The notes beneath the pieces were generated by a model. That model ran no database searches, was not told the DNA's origin, and worked only from the letters and a program-made list of their open reading frames with translations. From Dolomitihabitans soli (GTDB lineage Bacteria; Actinomycetota; Actinomycetes; Streptosporangiales; Streptosporangiaceae): DNA of 64,000 nt. The stretch spans positions 38,817-102,816 of the forward strand of contig NZ_JAKNTW010000038.1 of NCBI RefSeq assembly GCF_022213955.1. The letters are read 5' to 3'. The first letter of the stretch is position 1. Each line of letters begins with the position of its first letter. Below, piece after piece: positions 52,758 to 61,394 of this stretch. A program made the position numbers and the translations under genes.

Positions 52758-53515
52758 GCGCGCAGCACCTCCGGGCCGGCCGCCGTCAGCTCGGCCGCGA
52801 GGGCCGGATCGAGCCCGTCGTCGCTGATCACGACGTCGATCTCCGACAGTGCGGCGAAACGGGCGAGGTAGGTGTTGGTGAACTTGGTGTGGTCGGCGAG
52901 CAGCACGCTGCGCTCCGCCGCGTCGATCATCGCCCGCTTGATCGCCGCTTCGGCGGGATCGGGGGTGGTCAGCCCCTTGGCGGCCGAGCAGCCGTTCGTC
53001 GCCATGAACGCCACGTCGACGTGCAACTCGGCGAGCGGCCGGAGAGCCCAGTCGTCCACCGTCGCCAGGGTCCTGCCCCTCACCCGGCCGCCCAGCATGA
53101 TCACGCTGAGGTTGGCCCTGGTGGCGAGCGCGGTGGCGAGCGGCGGGGAGTTGACGATGACGGTGAGTTCGCGGTCCATCGGCAGCGCCTGGACGAACCG
53201 GCCCATGGTCGAGCCCGCGTCGATGATGATCGCGCCGTCCTCGGGCAGTTCGCCGAGCGCGGCCTTGGCGATCCGCTCCTTCTCGGCCGTCAGCACCTCG
53301 TCGCGCGCGGCCAGCGCGGGTTCGAAGCCGAGCCGCTCCACCGGGATGGCGCCGCCGTGCACCCGGCGCAGCACGCCCGCACGCTCCAGAGCGGTCAGGT
53401 CGCGGCGGATCGTCTCGGTGGTGACGGCGAACTCCTCCGCCAAGGTCACCACGTCGACCCGGCCGCTGCCCCGCGCCTGGCGCAGGATCTCCTGCTGCCG
53501 CTCCTCGGCGTACAT
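52754..53515 (-). CDS. DeoR family transcriptional repressor
   Basis: A 253-residue regulator heading the PTS operon. The helix-turn-helix is VDVVTLAEEFAVTTETIRRD with the typical ALERAGVLRRVHGGA wing. The effector domain has DAGSTMGRFVQAL and the LLADHTKF motif that binds sugar phosphates. It probably represses the operon until the imported sugar phosphate accumulates. A TATAAA -10 candidate lies about 40 bases upstream on the minus strand, with A/C-rich direct repeats (AACAAAG, AACCAACAC) that may be its operator. Confidence 0.92.
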   Translation of the reverse strand: MYAEERQQEILRQARGSGRVDVVTLAEEFAVTTETIRRDLTALERAGVLRRVHGGAIPVERLGFEPALAARDEVLTAEKERIAKAALGELPEDGAIIIDAGSTMGRFVQALPMDRELTVIVNSPPLATALATRANLSVIMLGGRVRGRTLATVDDWALRPLAELHVDVAFMATNGCSAAKGLTTPDPAEAAIKRAMIDAAERSVLLADHTKFTNTYLARFAALSEIDVVISDDGLDPALAAELTAAGPEVLRA

Positions 53516-53592
53516 GGTGTGGCTTCACCACCGTTTCGTGTTGGTTCTCCTTTGTTTATACCCGAGTATGTGGGAGGTCAAGGGTGTGCGGA

Positions 53593-54255
53593 TCAGCCGG
53601 GCAGGAGGGTCGTCGCGTGCCGCCGCTCGCGTTCCACGGCCTTGGCGAGGGTTCGCACGCCCTGGCCCGCCTTTCGTGCGGAACCCGCGAGCAGGGCGGT
53701 CTGGGCGAGGTGGTCGCGCAGGGCTTTCAGGAAGAGGCGGTCGAACGTGGTGCCGGTCGCCTTGCGGAGGGTGGCCAGGTTCGCGGCGGTCACCATGCCG
53801 GGCATGAGGTGTCCCTCGTGCGGGTTCGTCGCGTCCAGTCCCGCCCGGTCGCGCGCTCGCCGGAGCTTGACGAGCCCGGTCGCGTGCTCCTCGCGCAGCC
53901 GTACGGCCAGCCGCCGGATCGCGGGGTCGGCGGCGCGCTCGGTGGCGTGTTCGGTGGCGTGTTCGGTGGCCAGGTCGAACAGGAGCAGGGCCTGTTCGTC
54001 CATCGCGATCGTGAGCTGGAGCCAGGCGACGTCGGTGCCGTTGAAGCCCTTTCGCGGGCCGGCGACGCTCGGGACGGTCTGGGGCGGGGTGTCCGGGGTC
54101 GCGAGGGAGGGGGTCTGGGCGGGGGCGTTCGGGGCCGCTATGGATGGGGTCGTGACGGCGGGGTCCGGAGGCGCCGTCGCGCATCCCTGGGCGAGGAGCA
54201 GGGCCAGCGCGACGCCGGCGGAGGTCGTCTTCACCGGCTGGCGGCGATACGTCAT
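53593..54255 (-). CDS. DUF305 family lipoprotein
   Basis: A 220-residue protein from ATG 54253-54255. The leader ends LALLLAQGC with a likely lipidated Cys, and a Pro/Thr/Ala-rich spacer follows to about residue 70. The DUF305-like helical part has MDEQALLLFDLATEH, the characteristic HEGHLMPGMVT and FDRLFLKALRDHLAQTALL; the HH pair of the family is not evident in the first helix. A four-residue repeat ATEH-ATEH-ATER interrupts the first half. Two copies of the GGAGAGCGCTCTCC operator lie 60 and 180 bases upstream, so the gene may belong to the glucan regulon. Confidence 0.75.
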   Translation of the reverse strand: MTYRRQPVKTTSAGVALALLLAQGCATAPPDPAVTTPSIAAPNAPAQTPSLATPDTPPQTVPSVAGPRKGFNGTDVAWLQLTIAMDEQALLLFDLATEHATEHATERAADPAIRRLAVRLREEHATGLVKLRRARDRAGLDATNPHEGHLMPGMVTAANLATLRKATGTTFDRLFLKALRDHLAQTALLAGSARKAGQGVRTLAKAVERERRHATTLLPG

Positions 54256-54315
54256 GGCCTGGCCGGCTTCGGGCTTCTGGGGGGACGCACGGGCGGCTCC
54301 TCGGGACGGTGGGTG

Positions 54316-54329
54316 GGAGAGCGCTCTCC
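54316..54329. promoter_or_regulatory. LacI-family operator, copy 1
   Basis: GGAGAGCGCTCTCC, a perfect 14-bp palindrome, 60 bases upstream of the DUF305 lipoprotein start. It is identical to the other four copies in this region. Confidence 0.8.
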
Positions 54330-54435
54330 AGTGAGAGTGCCCCGGCCTGTCCGGAGTGTCAATGCTCATCCGCATCGCTGTGAGATGGCGGCGATCGAGA
54401 ACCGTTTCCCGTCGCGGCGCTCCGCCGAATCGTTC

Positions 54436-54449
54436 GGAGAGCGCTCTCC
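54436..54449. promoter_or_regulatory. LacI-family operator, copy 2
   Basis: GGAGAGCGCTCTCC, extended to a 16-bp palindrome by flanking C and G. It lies 120 bases from copy 1, a spacing that could permit looping. Confidence 0.78.
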
Positions 54450-54666
54450 GTCGATCGGGAATGCGCAGGGGGTGCGGCCCGCCGTAGGGGGCCGCGTTCC
54501 ACGGCACGAAGATCGCGTGCCGGTCAGCGCGGATTCGGACGCATGGACCTCTGTCGGGCCGGGCGCGGAGACCGAGAATCGACCGGTTCGCCGAGGTCGG
54601 CCGGCGGTGCTGAGATCCTCGCGGCTCTCGCCGAGGTCCCGGAGCCGACCCGGTGCTGGGCGTGGC

Positions 54667-55698
54667 TCAGGAGGAGTCCCTGACCACCAGGGTCGGCTCG
54701 AAGATGATCGAGGTCACCCGGCGGCCGGGCTCCTCGACGTGGGCGAGCAGCAGCCGGCCCATCTCCGCCGCCATGTCCTCCACCGGATGGCGGACCGTGG
54801 TGAGCGCGGGGCGGCAGGCCAGCGCCGCGCTGCTGTCGTCGAAGCCGACCACCGCGACGTCGTCGGGCACCCGCCTGCCGTGGTGGCGCAGGGCCTGGAG
54901 GGCGCCCTGGGCCATCAGGTCGTTGGCGGCGAAGACCCCGTCGAGGCCGGGATCCTCGGCGAGCAGGCGCTCCATCGCCGCCTCGCCGCTGTCGCGGGTG
55001 AAGTTGCCCTCGGCGGCGGGGATGTAGGGATGACCGTGCGTGGCCATCGCGTCCCTGAACCCCGCCAGCCGATCCTGCCCGGCCGGGACGTCGAGCGGGC
55101 CCGAGATGGTCGCCACCCGGGTGCGGCCCCGGGCGATCAGGTGGTCGGCGGCCAGTTTCGCGCCGGTCCGGTGGGCCACGTCGACATAGCTGATCGGGAT
55201 CGGCTCGAACGGCCGCGCGAACAGCACGGCGGGCCGTCCCGCCTCGACGACGAGCCCCGGCAGCGGGTCGTCCGCATGGGTCGAGACGAGCACGGCCCCG
55301 TCCGCGTTGCCCTGTCGCAGGTAGGTCAGAACCTGGCCGCGCGCCTCCGCCGTCTCGGCGAACATCAGGATCGGATGGATGCCCAGCGGGCGCAGGAACC
55401 CCACGATCCCGTCGGCGACGCGACCGAAGAACGGGTCCGCGAAGACCTTGCTGGGAAAGGGGTGCTCCTCGCTGTCGCCGCCCGCGCCCGAGACGACCAG
55501 GGCGATCGCGCCGGAACGGCGGGTCACCAGGGAGCGTGCCGCCTGGTTGGGGACGTAGCCGGTGCTGGCGAGCGCCTCCCGGACCGTCTCCTGGATCACG
55601 GGATCGACGTTGCGGATGCCGTTGATCACGCGGGAGACGGTGGCGCGGGAGACGCCGGCCGCCCGTGCCACGTCCTCCAGCGTCGGGGAACCAGTCAT
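54667..55698 (-). CDS. LacI family repressor of the beta-glucan genes
   Basis: A 343-residue regulator. The helix-turn-helix is TLEDVARAAGVSRATVSRVI with hinge helix YVPNQAARSLVTRRSG. The sugar-binding domain has the FFGRVADGIVGFLRPLGIH and GVFAANDLMAQGALQALRHH segments. ATG 55696-55698 overlaps the stop of the GH3 gene (ATGA). A TATAAC at 55705-55710 ends seven bases before the ATG, which would give a leaderless message; an operator copy sits just upstream. By position it should bind the five GGAGAGCGCTCTCC sites and respond to an oligosaccharide from beta-glucan. Confidence 0.92.
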   Translation of the reverse strand: MTGSPTLEDVARAAGVSRATVSRVINGIRNVDPVIQETVREALASTGYVPNQAARSLVTRRSGAIALVVSGAGGDSEEHPFPSKVFADPFFGRVADGIVGFLRPLGIHPILMFAETAEARGQVLTYLRQGNADGAVLVSTHADDPLPGLVVEAGRPAVLFARPFEPIPISYVDVAHRTGAKLAADHLIARGRTRVATISGPLDVPAGQDRLAGFRDAMATHGHPYIPAAEGNFTRDSGEAAMERLLAEDPGLDGVFAANDLMAQGALQALRHHGRRVPDDVAVVGFDDSSAALACRPALTTVRHPVEDMAAEMGRLLLAHVEEPGRRVTSIIFEPTLVVRDSS

Positions 55699-58151
55699 AC
55701 GGTTGTTATAGCACGACCGGAGAGCGCTCTCCCCAGAGTCAGGGGGAGATCGCTGGCGGAGCGGCCAACCATGATCGTCAGATTCCCCGGCTCGGTCCGC
55801 CAGCCGCCGTCCGCCCAGTGCCGCAGGGCCCGCGCCGGGATCTCCACCTCCACCTCGGTCGCCTCGCCCGGCCCGGCCTCGACCGGCGCGTACCCCGCGA
55901 GCCATCGCACCGGCCGCCGCACCGTGGAGTCCGGCCTCGCGAGATAGACCTGGACGATCTCGCGGCCCGCTCGCGCCCCGGTGTTGCGCAGCCGTACGCG
56001 GACCGGGAAGGGCTGGTCCGGCCCGATCTCCTCGGGCGCCGAAACGGCCTCGTAGGACCAGGACGTGTAGCCCAGGCCGTGCCCGAACCAGTAGGCCGGG
56101 CGGTCGCCGCGCCGCAGCCAGGCCCGGTGCCCGAGGTCCAGGCCCTCCGCGTAGTCGAGCCTGCCGTCCATGGGGGCGGTGCCGACCGTGGCCGTGTCGC
56201 TCCAGGTGGTCGGCAGCCGCCCGCCGGGCTCGGCGACGCCGAACAGGACGTCGGCCAGCCCGTGCCCCGCCTCCTGGCCGGGGAACCAGCTCAGCAGTAC
56301 GGCCGGCACCTCCTCGCGCCACGGCAGGGTGACCGGCCCGCCCGAGTTGACGATCACGACGGTCCTCGGGTTGGCCGCGGCCACGGCGCGGACCAGCTCG
56401 TCCTGGCGTCCGGGCAGGTCGAGGGTGACCCGGTCGTAGCCCTCGCTCTCGATCTCCTCCGTGGTGCCGACCACCACGACGGCGACGTCACAGGTCCGGG
56501 CGAGCTCGACGGCGGTGGCGATGCCCGTCTCGTCGTCGGCCTTCGGCGGATCGGCGGCCAGCACCGAGGCGCGCCCCGAGCCCGGATCGAGCCGGCGCCG
56601 CGCGAGCACCTCGATCTCCCGGCCCGCGGTCAGGGGGAGCGGGACACGGCGGTAGGGCGGGGAGAGGTGAACCGTGGCCGGATCGTCGGTGTCGCGCTCG
56701 ACCTCCTCGTCGACCAGCACCTCCCCGTCGGCTTCGAGCCGTACCCGGCCCCAGCCGGCGACGGCCAGGTTCCACCGGCCGTCCACGGCGGGGCGCAGCC
56801 GGGCGCTGATCTCGACCGTGACCGCTCCGTCGATCATTGCGGGTTCGAGGATGCGGCCGGTCAGCCGGTGCTCGGCGTGCAGTTCCGCGCCATCGGCGTC
56901 CAGCAGCCGGACCAGGACGCCGGGCCGGCCGGTGCGCGGGTTCACCGCGTAGGCCGGGTCGAGCGGGGTGGGCCGGTCGGAGGTGGTGACTCCGGGCGCG
57001 TGCGCGATCTCGGCGGTGTCCCCGAGGGCGGCGCGGATGCCGTCGAGGGGCGACACCACCCCCTCGGGGTACACCCCGGCGCTGCCGCCGCCCTGGATCC
57101 TGGCGACGGCCGCGTTGGGGCCGATCACCGCGACCCGCCGCAGGTCCGGCGGGGAGAGGGGGAGCAGCCCGCCTTCGTTCCGCAGCAGAACGCTCCCGGT
57201 CGCCACGGTCCGCCGCAGCAACGCGAGGTCGTCGCCGGCCCGCGTCGTGTCGCCGGCCCGCGTCGGGCCGTCGGGCGGGGGCTGGTCGGCCGGGGCGTTG
57301 AGGGCGCCGACCCGGACGGCGAGGCGGAGCAGGCGGTGGACCTTGTCGTCGATGGCGCTCTCCGGCACCTCGCCCGCGCGGACGGCGGCGACCAGCGCGT
57401 CCCCCCAGTGGTCGTTGGGGCCCGGCATGGCCAGGTCCTGGGCGGCCCTGGCGGAGGCCGTCGTGGAGCGGATCGCGCCCCAGTCGGAGACCACCACCCC
57501 GTCGAAGCCCCATTCGCCCTTGAGTGGCTCGTCCAGCAGCGGGCTCTCGGACATGGTCGTGCCGTTCACCCCGTTGTAGGCGGACATCACCACCCAGACG
57601 CCTTCCTCGACGGCGGCCTCGAAGGGAGCCAGGTACACCTCGCGGAGGGTCTGCTCGTCGACCCGCGCGTCGAGTGTCAGCCGCTCGGTCTCCGAGTCGT
57701 TCGCGGTGTAGTGCTTCGCGGTCGCCGCCACCCCGCCCGCCTGCACCCCCCGGATGTAGGCCGCGCCGATCCGGCCGGTCAGCAGCGGGTCCTCGGAGTA
57801 GCACTCGAAGTGCCGGCCGCCGAGCGGGGAACGGTGCAGGTTGAGCGCGGGCGCGAGCAGGATGTCCACCGACACGCGCCTGGCCTCGGCGGCCAGCAGG
57901 GCGCCGAGCCGCTCGACCAGTTCCTCGTCCCAGGTCGCGGCGAGGGCGGTGGGGGAGGGCAGCGCCAGCGAGGTGCGCCGCTCGTCCCAGCCCTCGCCGC
58001 GTACGCCGATCGGGCCGTCGGAGGTCAGCATGGCGCGCAGGCCGATGTCCGGCTCGGCGTGCGTGCGCCACACCGTCGCCCCGGCGAGCAGCCGCACCTT
58101 CCGCTCCAGGTCCAGCTTCTCCACGAGGTGGTCGAGATCTTCGTCGGTCAC
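55695..58151 (-). CDS. GH3 beta-glucosidase with PA14-like insert
   Basis: An 818-residue cytosolic enzyme; no signal peptide. GTG 58149-58151 has AAGGGG eight bases upstream. The barrel has LTSDGPIGVRG, ATAKHYTANDSE (KH motif) and the nucleophile Asp223 in VVVSDWGA. The second domain carries GSVLLRNEGGLLPL, then an inserted PA14-like beta domain at about 390-510 (RPAVDGRWNLAVAGWGRV). It then continues VVVVGTTEEIESEGYDR with the acid/base region, and a C-terminal fibronectin-like domain (VQVYLARPDSTV). It would hydrolyse imported glucan oligosaccharides. It is the first gene of an operon with lacI, with an operator 20 bases before its start. Confidence 0.93.
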   Translation of the reverse strand: MTDEDLDHLVEKLDLERKVRLLAGATVWRTHAEPDIGLRAMLTSDGPIGVRGEGWDERRTSLALPSPTALAATWDEELVERLGALLAAEARRVSVDILLAPALNLHRSPLGGRHFECYSEDPLLTGRIGAAYIRGVQAGGVAATAKHYTANDSETERLTLDARVDEQTLREVYLAPFEAAVEEGVWVVMSAYNGVNGTTMSESPLLDEPLKGEWGFDGVVVSDWGAIRSTTASARAAQDLAMPGPNDHWGDALVAAVRAGEVPESAIDDKVHRLLRLAVRVGALNAPADQPPPDGPTRAGDTTRAGDDLALLRRTVATGSVLLRNEGGLLPLSPPDLRRVAVIGPNAAVARIQGGGSAGVYPEGVVSPLDGIRAALGDTAEIAHAPGVTTSDRPTPLDPAYAVNPRTGRPGVLVRLLDADGAELHAEHRLTGRILEPAMIDGAVTVEISARLRPAVDGRWNLAVAGWGRVRLEADGEVLVDEEVERDTDDPATVHLSPPYRRVPLPLTAGREIEVLARRRLDPGSGRASVLAADPPKADDETGIATAVELARTCDVAVVVVGTTEEIESEGYDRVTLDLPGRQDELVRAVAAANPRTVVIVNSGGPVTLPWREEVPAVLLSWFPGQEAGHGLADVLFGVAEPGGRLPTTWSDTATVGTAPMDGRLDYAEGLDLGHRAWLRRGDRPAYWFGHGLGYTSWSYEAVSAPEEIGPDQPFPVRVRLRNTGARAGREIVQVYLARPDSTVRRPVRWLAGYAPVEAGPGEATEVEVEIPARALRHWADGGWRTEPGNLTIMVGRSASDLPLTLGRALSGRAITTV
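55719..55732. promoter_or_regulatory. LacI-family operator, copy 3, inside the GH3 coding sequence
   Basis: GGAGAGCGCTCTCC lies 21 bases before the lacI ATG, within the last codons of the GH3 gene, where it encodes G-R-A-L-S. It overlaps the expected -35/spacer of the internal lacI promoter (TATAAC at 55705-55710), so it fits autoregulation. Confidence 0.78.
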
Positions 58152-58170
58152 GTCAGGTTCCCCTTGTCTG

Positions 58171-58184
58171 GGAGAGCGCTCTCC
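58171..58184. promoter_or_regulatory. LacI-family operator, copy 4
   Basis: GGAGAGCGCTCTCC, 16-bp palindrome with flanks, 20 bases upstream of the GH3 GTG start on the minus strand. Confidence 0.85.
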
Positions 58185-58259
58185 CTGACCCAGGGTCAGC
58201 GCTGGGCCCCCCACGTGTCAATGGCGGCCGAACCCACGTTTCCGGCAGGTTTCCGGGTC

Positions 58260-58308
58260 TTGACAACCGTCGATCCGGCAGGACAGGCTGCACGGGAGAG
58301 CGCTCTCC
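58260..58308 (+). promoter_or_regulatory. Glucanase promoter and LacI-family operator, copy 5
   Basis: TTGACA at 58260-58265 is a consensus -35. CAGGCT at 58284-58289, 18 bases on, is a workable -10. The operator GGAGAGCGCTCTCC at 58295-58308 covers the likely start of transcription, 27 bases before the glucanase start, so repression by steric block is expected. Confidence 0.7.
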
Positions 58309-58335
58309 CACACCCCCCGTTCCGAGGAGAGACCC

Positions 58336-61305
58336 GTGCGTCCACGTCGAAGTCCTGTCCTGCTTGTTCTGTCGTTAGTGGCGTCGGCGCTGGTGGCGGT
58401 CCAGCCGCCGGCGTCGGCGGCCGCGTGTGGTGTGGTGAACGCGGCCGCGGGGAGACCGGTGACGGCCTCCTCGGTGGAGGGAGCGGGCACTCCCGCCGCG
58501 GCGGCGGTCGACGGGGACGCCGGCACCCGGTGGTCGAGCGCGTTCGCCGACCCGCAGTGGCTGCGGGTGGATCTGGGGTCGGTCCAGCAGGTCTGCCAGG
58601 TGGTGCTGACCTGGGAGGCCGCGTACGGCAAGGCGTTCAAGATCCAGCTCTCCGACGACGGATCGTCCTGGTCGGACGTCTACTCCACGACCACGGGCCC
58701 CGGCGGCACGCAGACCCTGGCGGTGACCGGCAGCGGCCGTTACGTGCGCATGTACGGCACGGCCAGGGCCAACGGCTACGGCTACTCCCTCTGGGAGTTC
58801 GCCGTCAACACCGGCACCGACTCCGGGCCGGGCGACTGGACCGAGGTCTGGAAGGACGACTTCACCGGCGCGGCGGGCACCTCGCCCGCCGGCGCGAACT
58901 GGCTGCTGCGCACCGGCACCCAGTACCCCGGGGGCCCGGCCAACTGGGGCACCGGCGAGGTCGAGACCATGAGCGCCGCCCCCGCCAACGTCTCACTCGA
59001 CGGCACCGGCAAGCTCTCCATCAAGGCCATCAGGGACGGCGCGGGCAACTGGACCTCGGGCCGGATCGAGACCCAGCGCACCGACTTCGAACCCCGGCCG
59101 GGAGAGCAGCTCAGGTTCAGCGCGGTGCTCAAGCAGCCCTCCGTCGCCAACCCCCTGGGTTACTGGCCCGGCTTCCGCGCGACGGGGGCGGCCTACCGGG
59201 GCGACTACAACAACTGGCCGGGCGTCGGCGAGACCGACATCATGACCGACGTCAACGGCCGCGACCAGCTCTCCAACACGCTGCACTGCGGCACCGCCCC
59301 CGACGGCGTGTGCAACGAGTACAACGGCCGCACCAGCGGCCTGGCCACCTGCGAGGGCTGCCAGACCGGCTACCACGAGTACACCCAGATCATCGACAGG
59401 ACGAAGACCGACGAGGAGATCCGCTTCTACCTCGACGGCAGGCAGACCTGGGTGGTACGGCAGAGCCAGGTCGGTGTCGCCGCCTGGCGGGCCGCCGTCC
59501 ACCATGGCTTCTACCTGCGGCTCGACCTGGCGATCGGCGGTTCGCTGCCCAACGCCGTGGCCGGATCCACCACGCCCGCGGCGGCCACCACCTCGGGCGG
59601 AGTCCTCAGCGTGGACTCCGTCACGGTGTCCCGGAGGCAGGGCGCCACGCCCGCGCCGATGACCGATCCGCCCGTCCCCGCCGGCCCGAGCACGGTCAGG
59701 GTCACCGGCGGGCAGGGAAACTGGCAGCTCACCGTGAACGGCTCGCCGTACGAGATCAAGGGGCTCACCTATGGGCCGCCGCAGGCGGCGGGCGACGGTT
59801 ACCTGCGTGACCTGAAGGCCATGGGCGTCAACACCATCCGCATCTGGGGCGTGGACGACACGCACACCCCGGCGCTGCTGGACCAGGCCGCGCGGCACGG
59901 CATCAAGGTCATCGTCGGGCACTGGCTGAACCAGGGGGCCGACTACGTCAACGACACCGCCTACAAGACCAACGTCAAGAACGAGATCGTCGCCAGGGTC
60001 AACGCGCTCAAGGGACGCCAGGGCGTGCTCATGTGGGACGTGGGCAACGAGGTCCTGCTGACCATGCAGGACCACGGCCTGCCCGCCGACGTGGTGGAGC
60101 AGCGGCGCGTCGCCTACGCCAAGTTCGTCAACGAGGTCACCCAGGCCATCCACGCCGCCGACGCCGGCCACCCGGTCACCTCGACCGACGCCTGGACCGG
60201 CGCGTGGTCCTACTACAAGGCGCACTCCCCGGCCCTGGACCTGCTCGCGGTCAACGCCTACGGCGCGATCGGCGGGGTCAGGCAGGCGTGGATCGACGGC
60301 GGGTACGGCAAGCCGTACATCATCACCGAGGGCGGTCCCGACGGTGAGTGGGAGGTCCCCGACGACGTGAACGGGGTGCCGGACGAGCCGTCCGACCTGG
60401 AGAAGCGGGACCAGTACACGGCGAGCTGGAACGCGATCAAGGGCCATCCCGGGGTCGCGCTCGGCGCCACCGAGTTCCACTACGGGCTGGAGAACGACTT
60501 CGGCGGCGTGTGGCTGAACACCCTCACCGGCGGCTGGCGCAGGCACGGCTACCACGCGCTGAAGAAGGCGTACTCCGGCCAGGCGTCCGCCAACACCCCG
60601 CCCGAGATCACCGCGATGACCGTCGGCTCGCAGACGAGCGTCCCCGCGGGCGGGCAGTTCACCGTGACGACCACCGTGTCCGACCCGGACGGCGACCCGG
60701 TCCGCTACAACCTGATGGCGAGCAACAAGCACGTCAACGGCAACCGCGGCTTCGACCACGTCAGGTTCACCCAGACCGGGCCCGGCAGGTTCTCGGTGAC
60801 CGCGCCGCAGCAGATGGGCGTGTGGAAGATCTACGTCTACGCCTTCGACGGCCAGGGCAACGTGGGCATCGAGCAGCGCTCGTTCCGCGTCGTGCCGCCG
60901 GTGCCCGACGGCGTCAACGTGGCGATCGGCAAACCGACCACCGCCTCCTCCTACCAGCCCACCGGCGACGGCGGCCCGTTCCTCCCGTCAAAGGCCACCG
61001 ACGGGAACCACACCACCCGCTGGGCCAGCGAGTGGGCCGACCCGCAGTGGATTCAGGTCGACCTCGGCCAGGTGACCCCGATCAAGCACGTCCAGCTCGG
61101 CTGGGAGGGCGCGTACGGCAAGGCGTACCAGCTCCAGACCTCGGCCGACGGCTCATCCTGGACCACCGCCCACACCGTCACCGCCGGCGACGGCGGCTTC
61201 GACGGACTCGACCTGACCGCCTCCGCCAGATACGTCCGGCTCAACCTGACCCAGCGCGGCACCGCCTACGGCTACTCGCTGTGGGAGTTCGGCGTCTACC
61301 GCTGA
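58336..61305 (+). CDS. Secreted multidomain glucanase: CBM32 - GH16-like - TIM-barrel glycosidase - Ig-like - CBM32
   Basis: A 989-residue secreted protein. Domains: signal peptide 1-28; discoidin-type CBM 30-157; GH16-like jellyroll 168-432; (beta/alpha)8 glycosidase resembling GH2/GH5-type barrels 455-747 with Glu572 in VGNEV and Glu665 in ITEGG; Ig/cadherin-like 752-860; second discoidin CBM 865-989, near-identical in motif to the first (WIQVDLG, YGYSLWEF). The GH16 motif normally reads ExDxxE; here it is ETDIMT, so nucleophile Glu299 remains but the acid/base Glu is Thr304. The barrel appears intact. It probably acts on beta-1,3-type glucans outside the cell, feeding the GH3 enzyme encoded divergently. 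Confidence 0.85.
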   Translation: MRPRRSPVLLVLSLVASALVAVQPPASAAACGVVNAAAGRPVTASSVEGAGTPAAAAVDGDAGTRWSSAFADPQWLRVDLGSVQQVCQVVLTWEAAYGKAFKIQLSDDGSSWSDVYSTTTGPGGTQTLAVTGSGRYVRMYGTARANGYGYSLWEFAVNTGTDSGPGDWTEVWKDDFTGAAGTSPAGANWLLRTGTQYPGGPANWGTGEVETMSAAPANVSLDGTGKLSIKAIRDGAGNWTSGRIETQRTDFEPRPGEQLRFSAVLKQPSVANPLGYWPGFRATGAAYRGDYNNWPGVGETDIMTDVNGRDQLSNTLHCGTAPDGVCNEYNGRTSGLATCEGCQTGYHEYTQIIDRTKTDEEIRFYLDGRQTWVVRQSQVGVAAWRAAVHHGFYLRLDLAIGGSLPNAVAGSTTPAAATTSGGVLSVDSVTVSRRQGATPAPMTDPPVPAGPSTVRVTGGQGNWQLTVNGSPYEIKGLTYGPPQAAGDGYLRDLKAMGVNTIRIWGVDDTHTPALLDQAARHGIKVIVGHWLNQGADYVNDTAYKTNVKNEIVARVNALKGRQGVLMWDVGNEVLLTMQDHGLPADVVEQRRVAYAKFVNEVTQAIHAADAGHPVTSTDAWTGAWSYYKAHSPALDLLAVNAYGAIGGVRQAWIDGGYGKPYIITEGGPDGEWEVPDDVNGVPDEPSDLEKRDQYTASWNAIKGHPGVALGATEFHYGLENDFGGVWLNTLTGGWRRHGYHALKKAYSGQASANTPPEITAMTVGSQTSVPAGGQFTVTTTVSDPDGDPVRYNLMASNKHVNGNRGFDHVRFTQTGPGRFSVTAPQQMGVWKIYVYAFDGQGNVGIEQRSFRVVPPVPDGVNVAIGKPTTASSYQPTGDGGPFLPSKATDGNHTTRWASEWADPQWIQVDLGQVTPIKHVQLGWEGAYGKAYQLQTSADGSSWTTAHTVTAGDGGFDGLDLTASARYVRLNLTQRGTAYGYSLWEFGVYR

Positions 61306-61310
61306 CCCTC

Positions 61311-61344
61311 GTACGGCGGGCCGCCCGCGCGTGGCCCGCCGTAC
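61311..61344. terminator. Bidirectional hairpin terminator
   Basis: GTACGGCGGGCC (61311-61322) pairs perfectly with GGCCCGCCGTAC (61333-61344) across a 10-base loop. It begins five bases after the glucanase stop and serves the convergent oxidoreductase gene as well. Confidence 0.88.
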
Positions 61345-61394
61345 CCGCGCGTTCCTCGTGGCGGAGAGCGACGCGGGCGGGCCGGCGATCGGCG

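Larger units (their letters stand above)
54256..54666. other. Regulatory gap with two LacI-type operators
   Basis: A 411-base gap between the DUF305 start and the lacI stop, both on the minus strand. It holds two exact operators (54316-54329 and 54436-54449) and no frame with coding character. Confidence 0.55.

Noticed and set aside
55665..59810. A 1381-codon plus-strand open frame over the GH3 and glucanase genes.
   Set aside because: It is antisense to GH3 and out of frame with the glucanase; composition is Arg/Gly/His-rich as in GC shadows.
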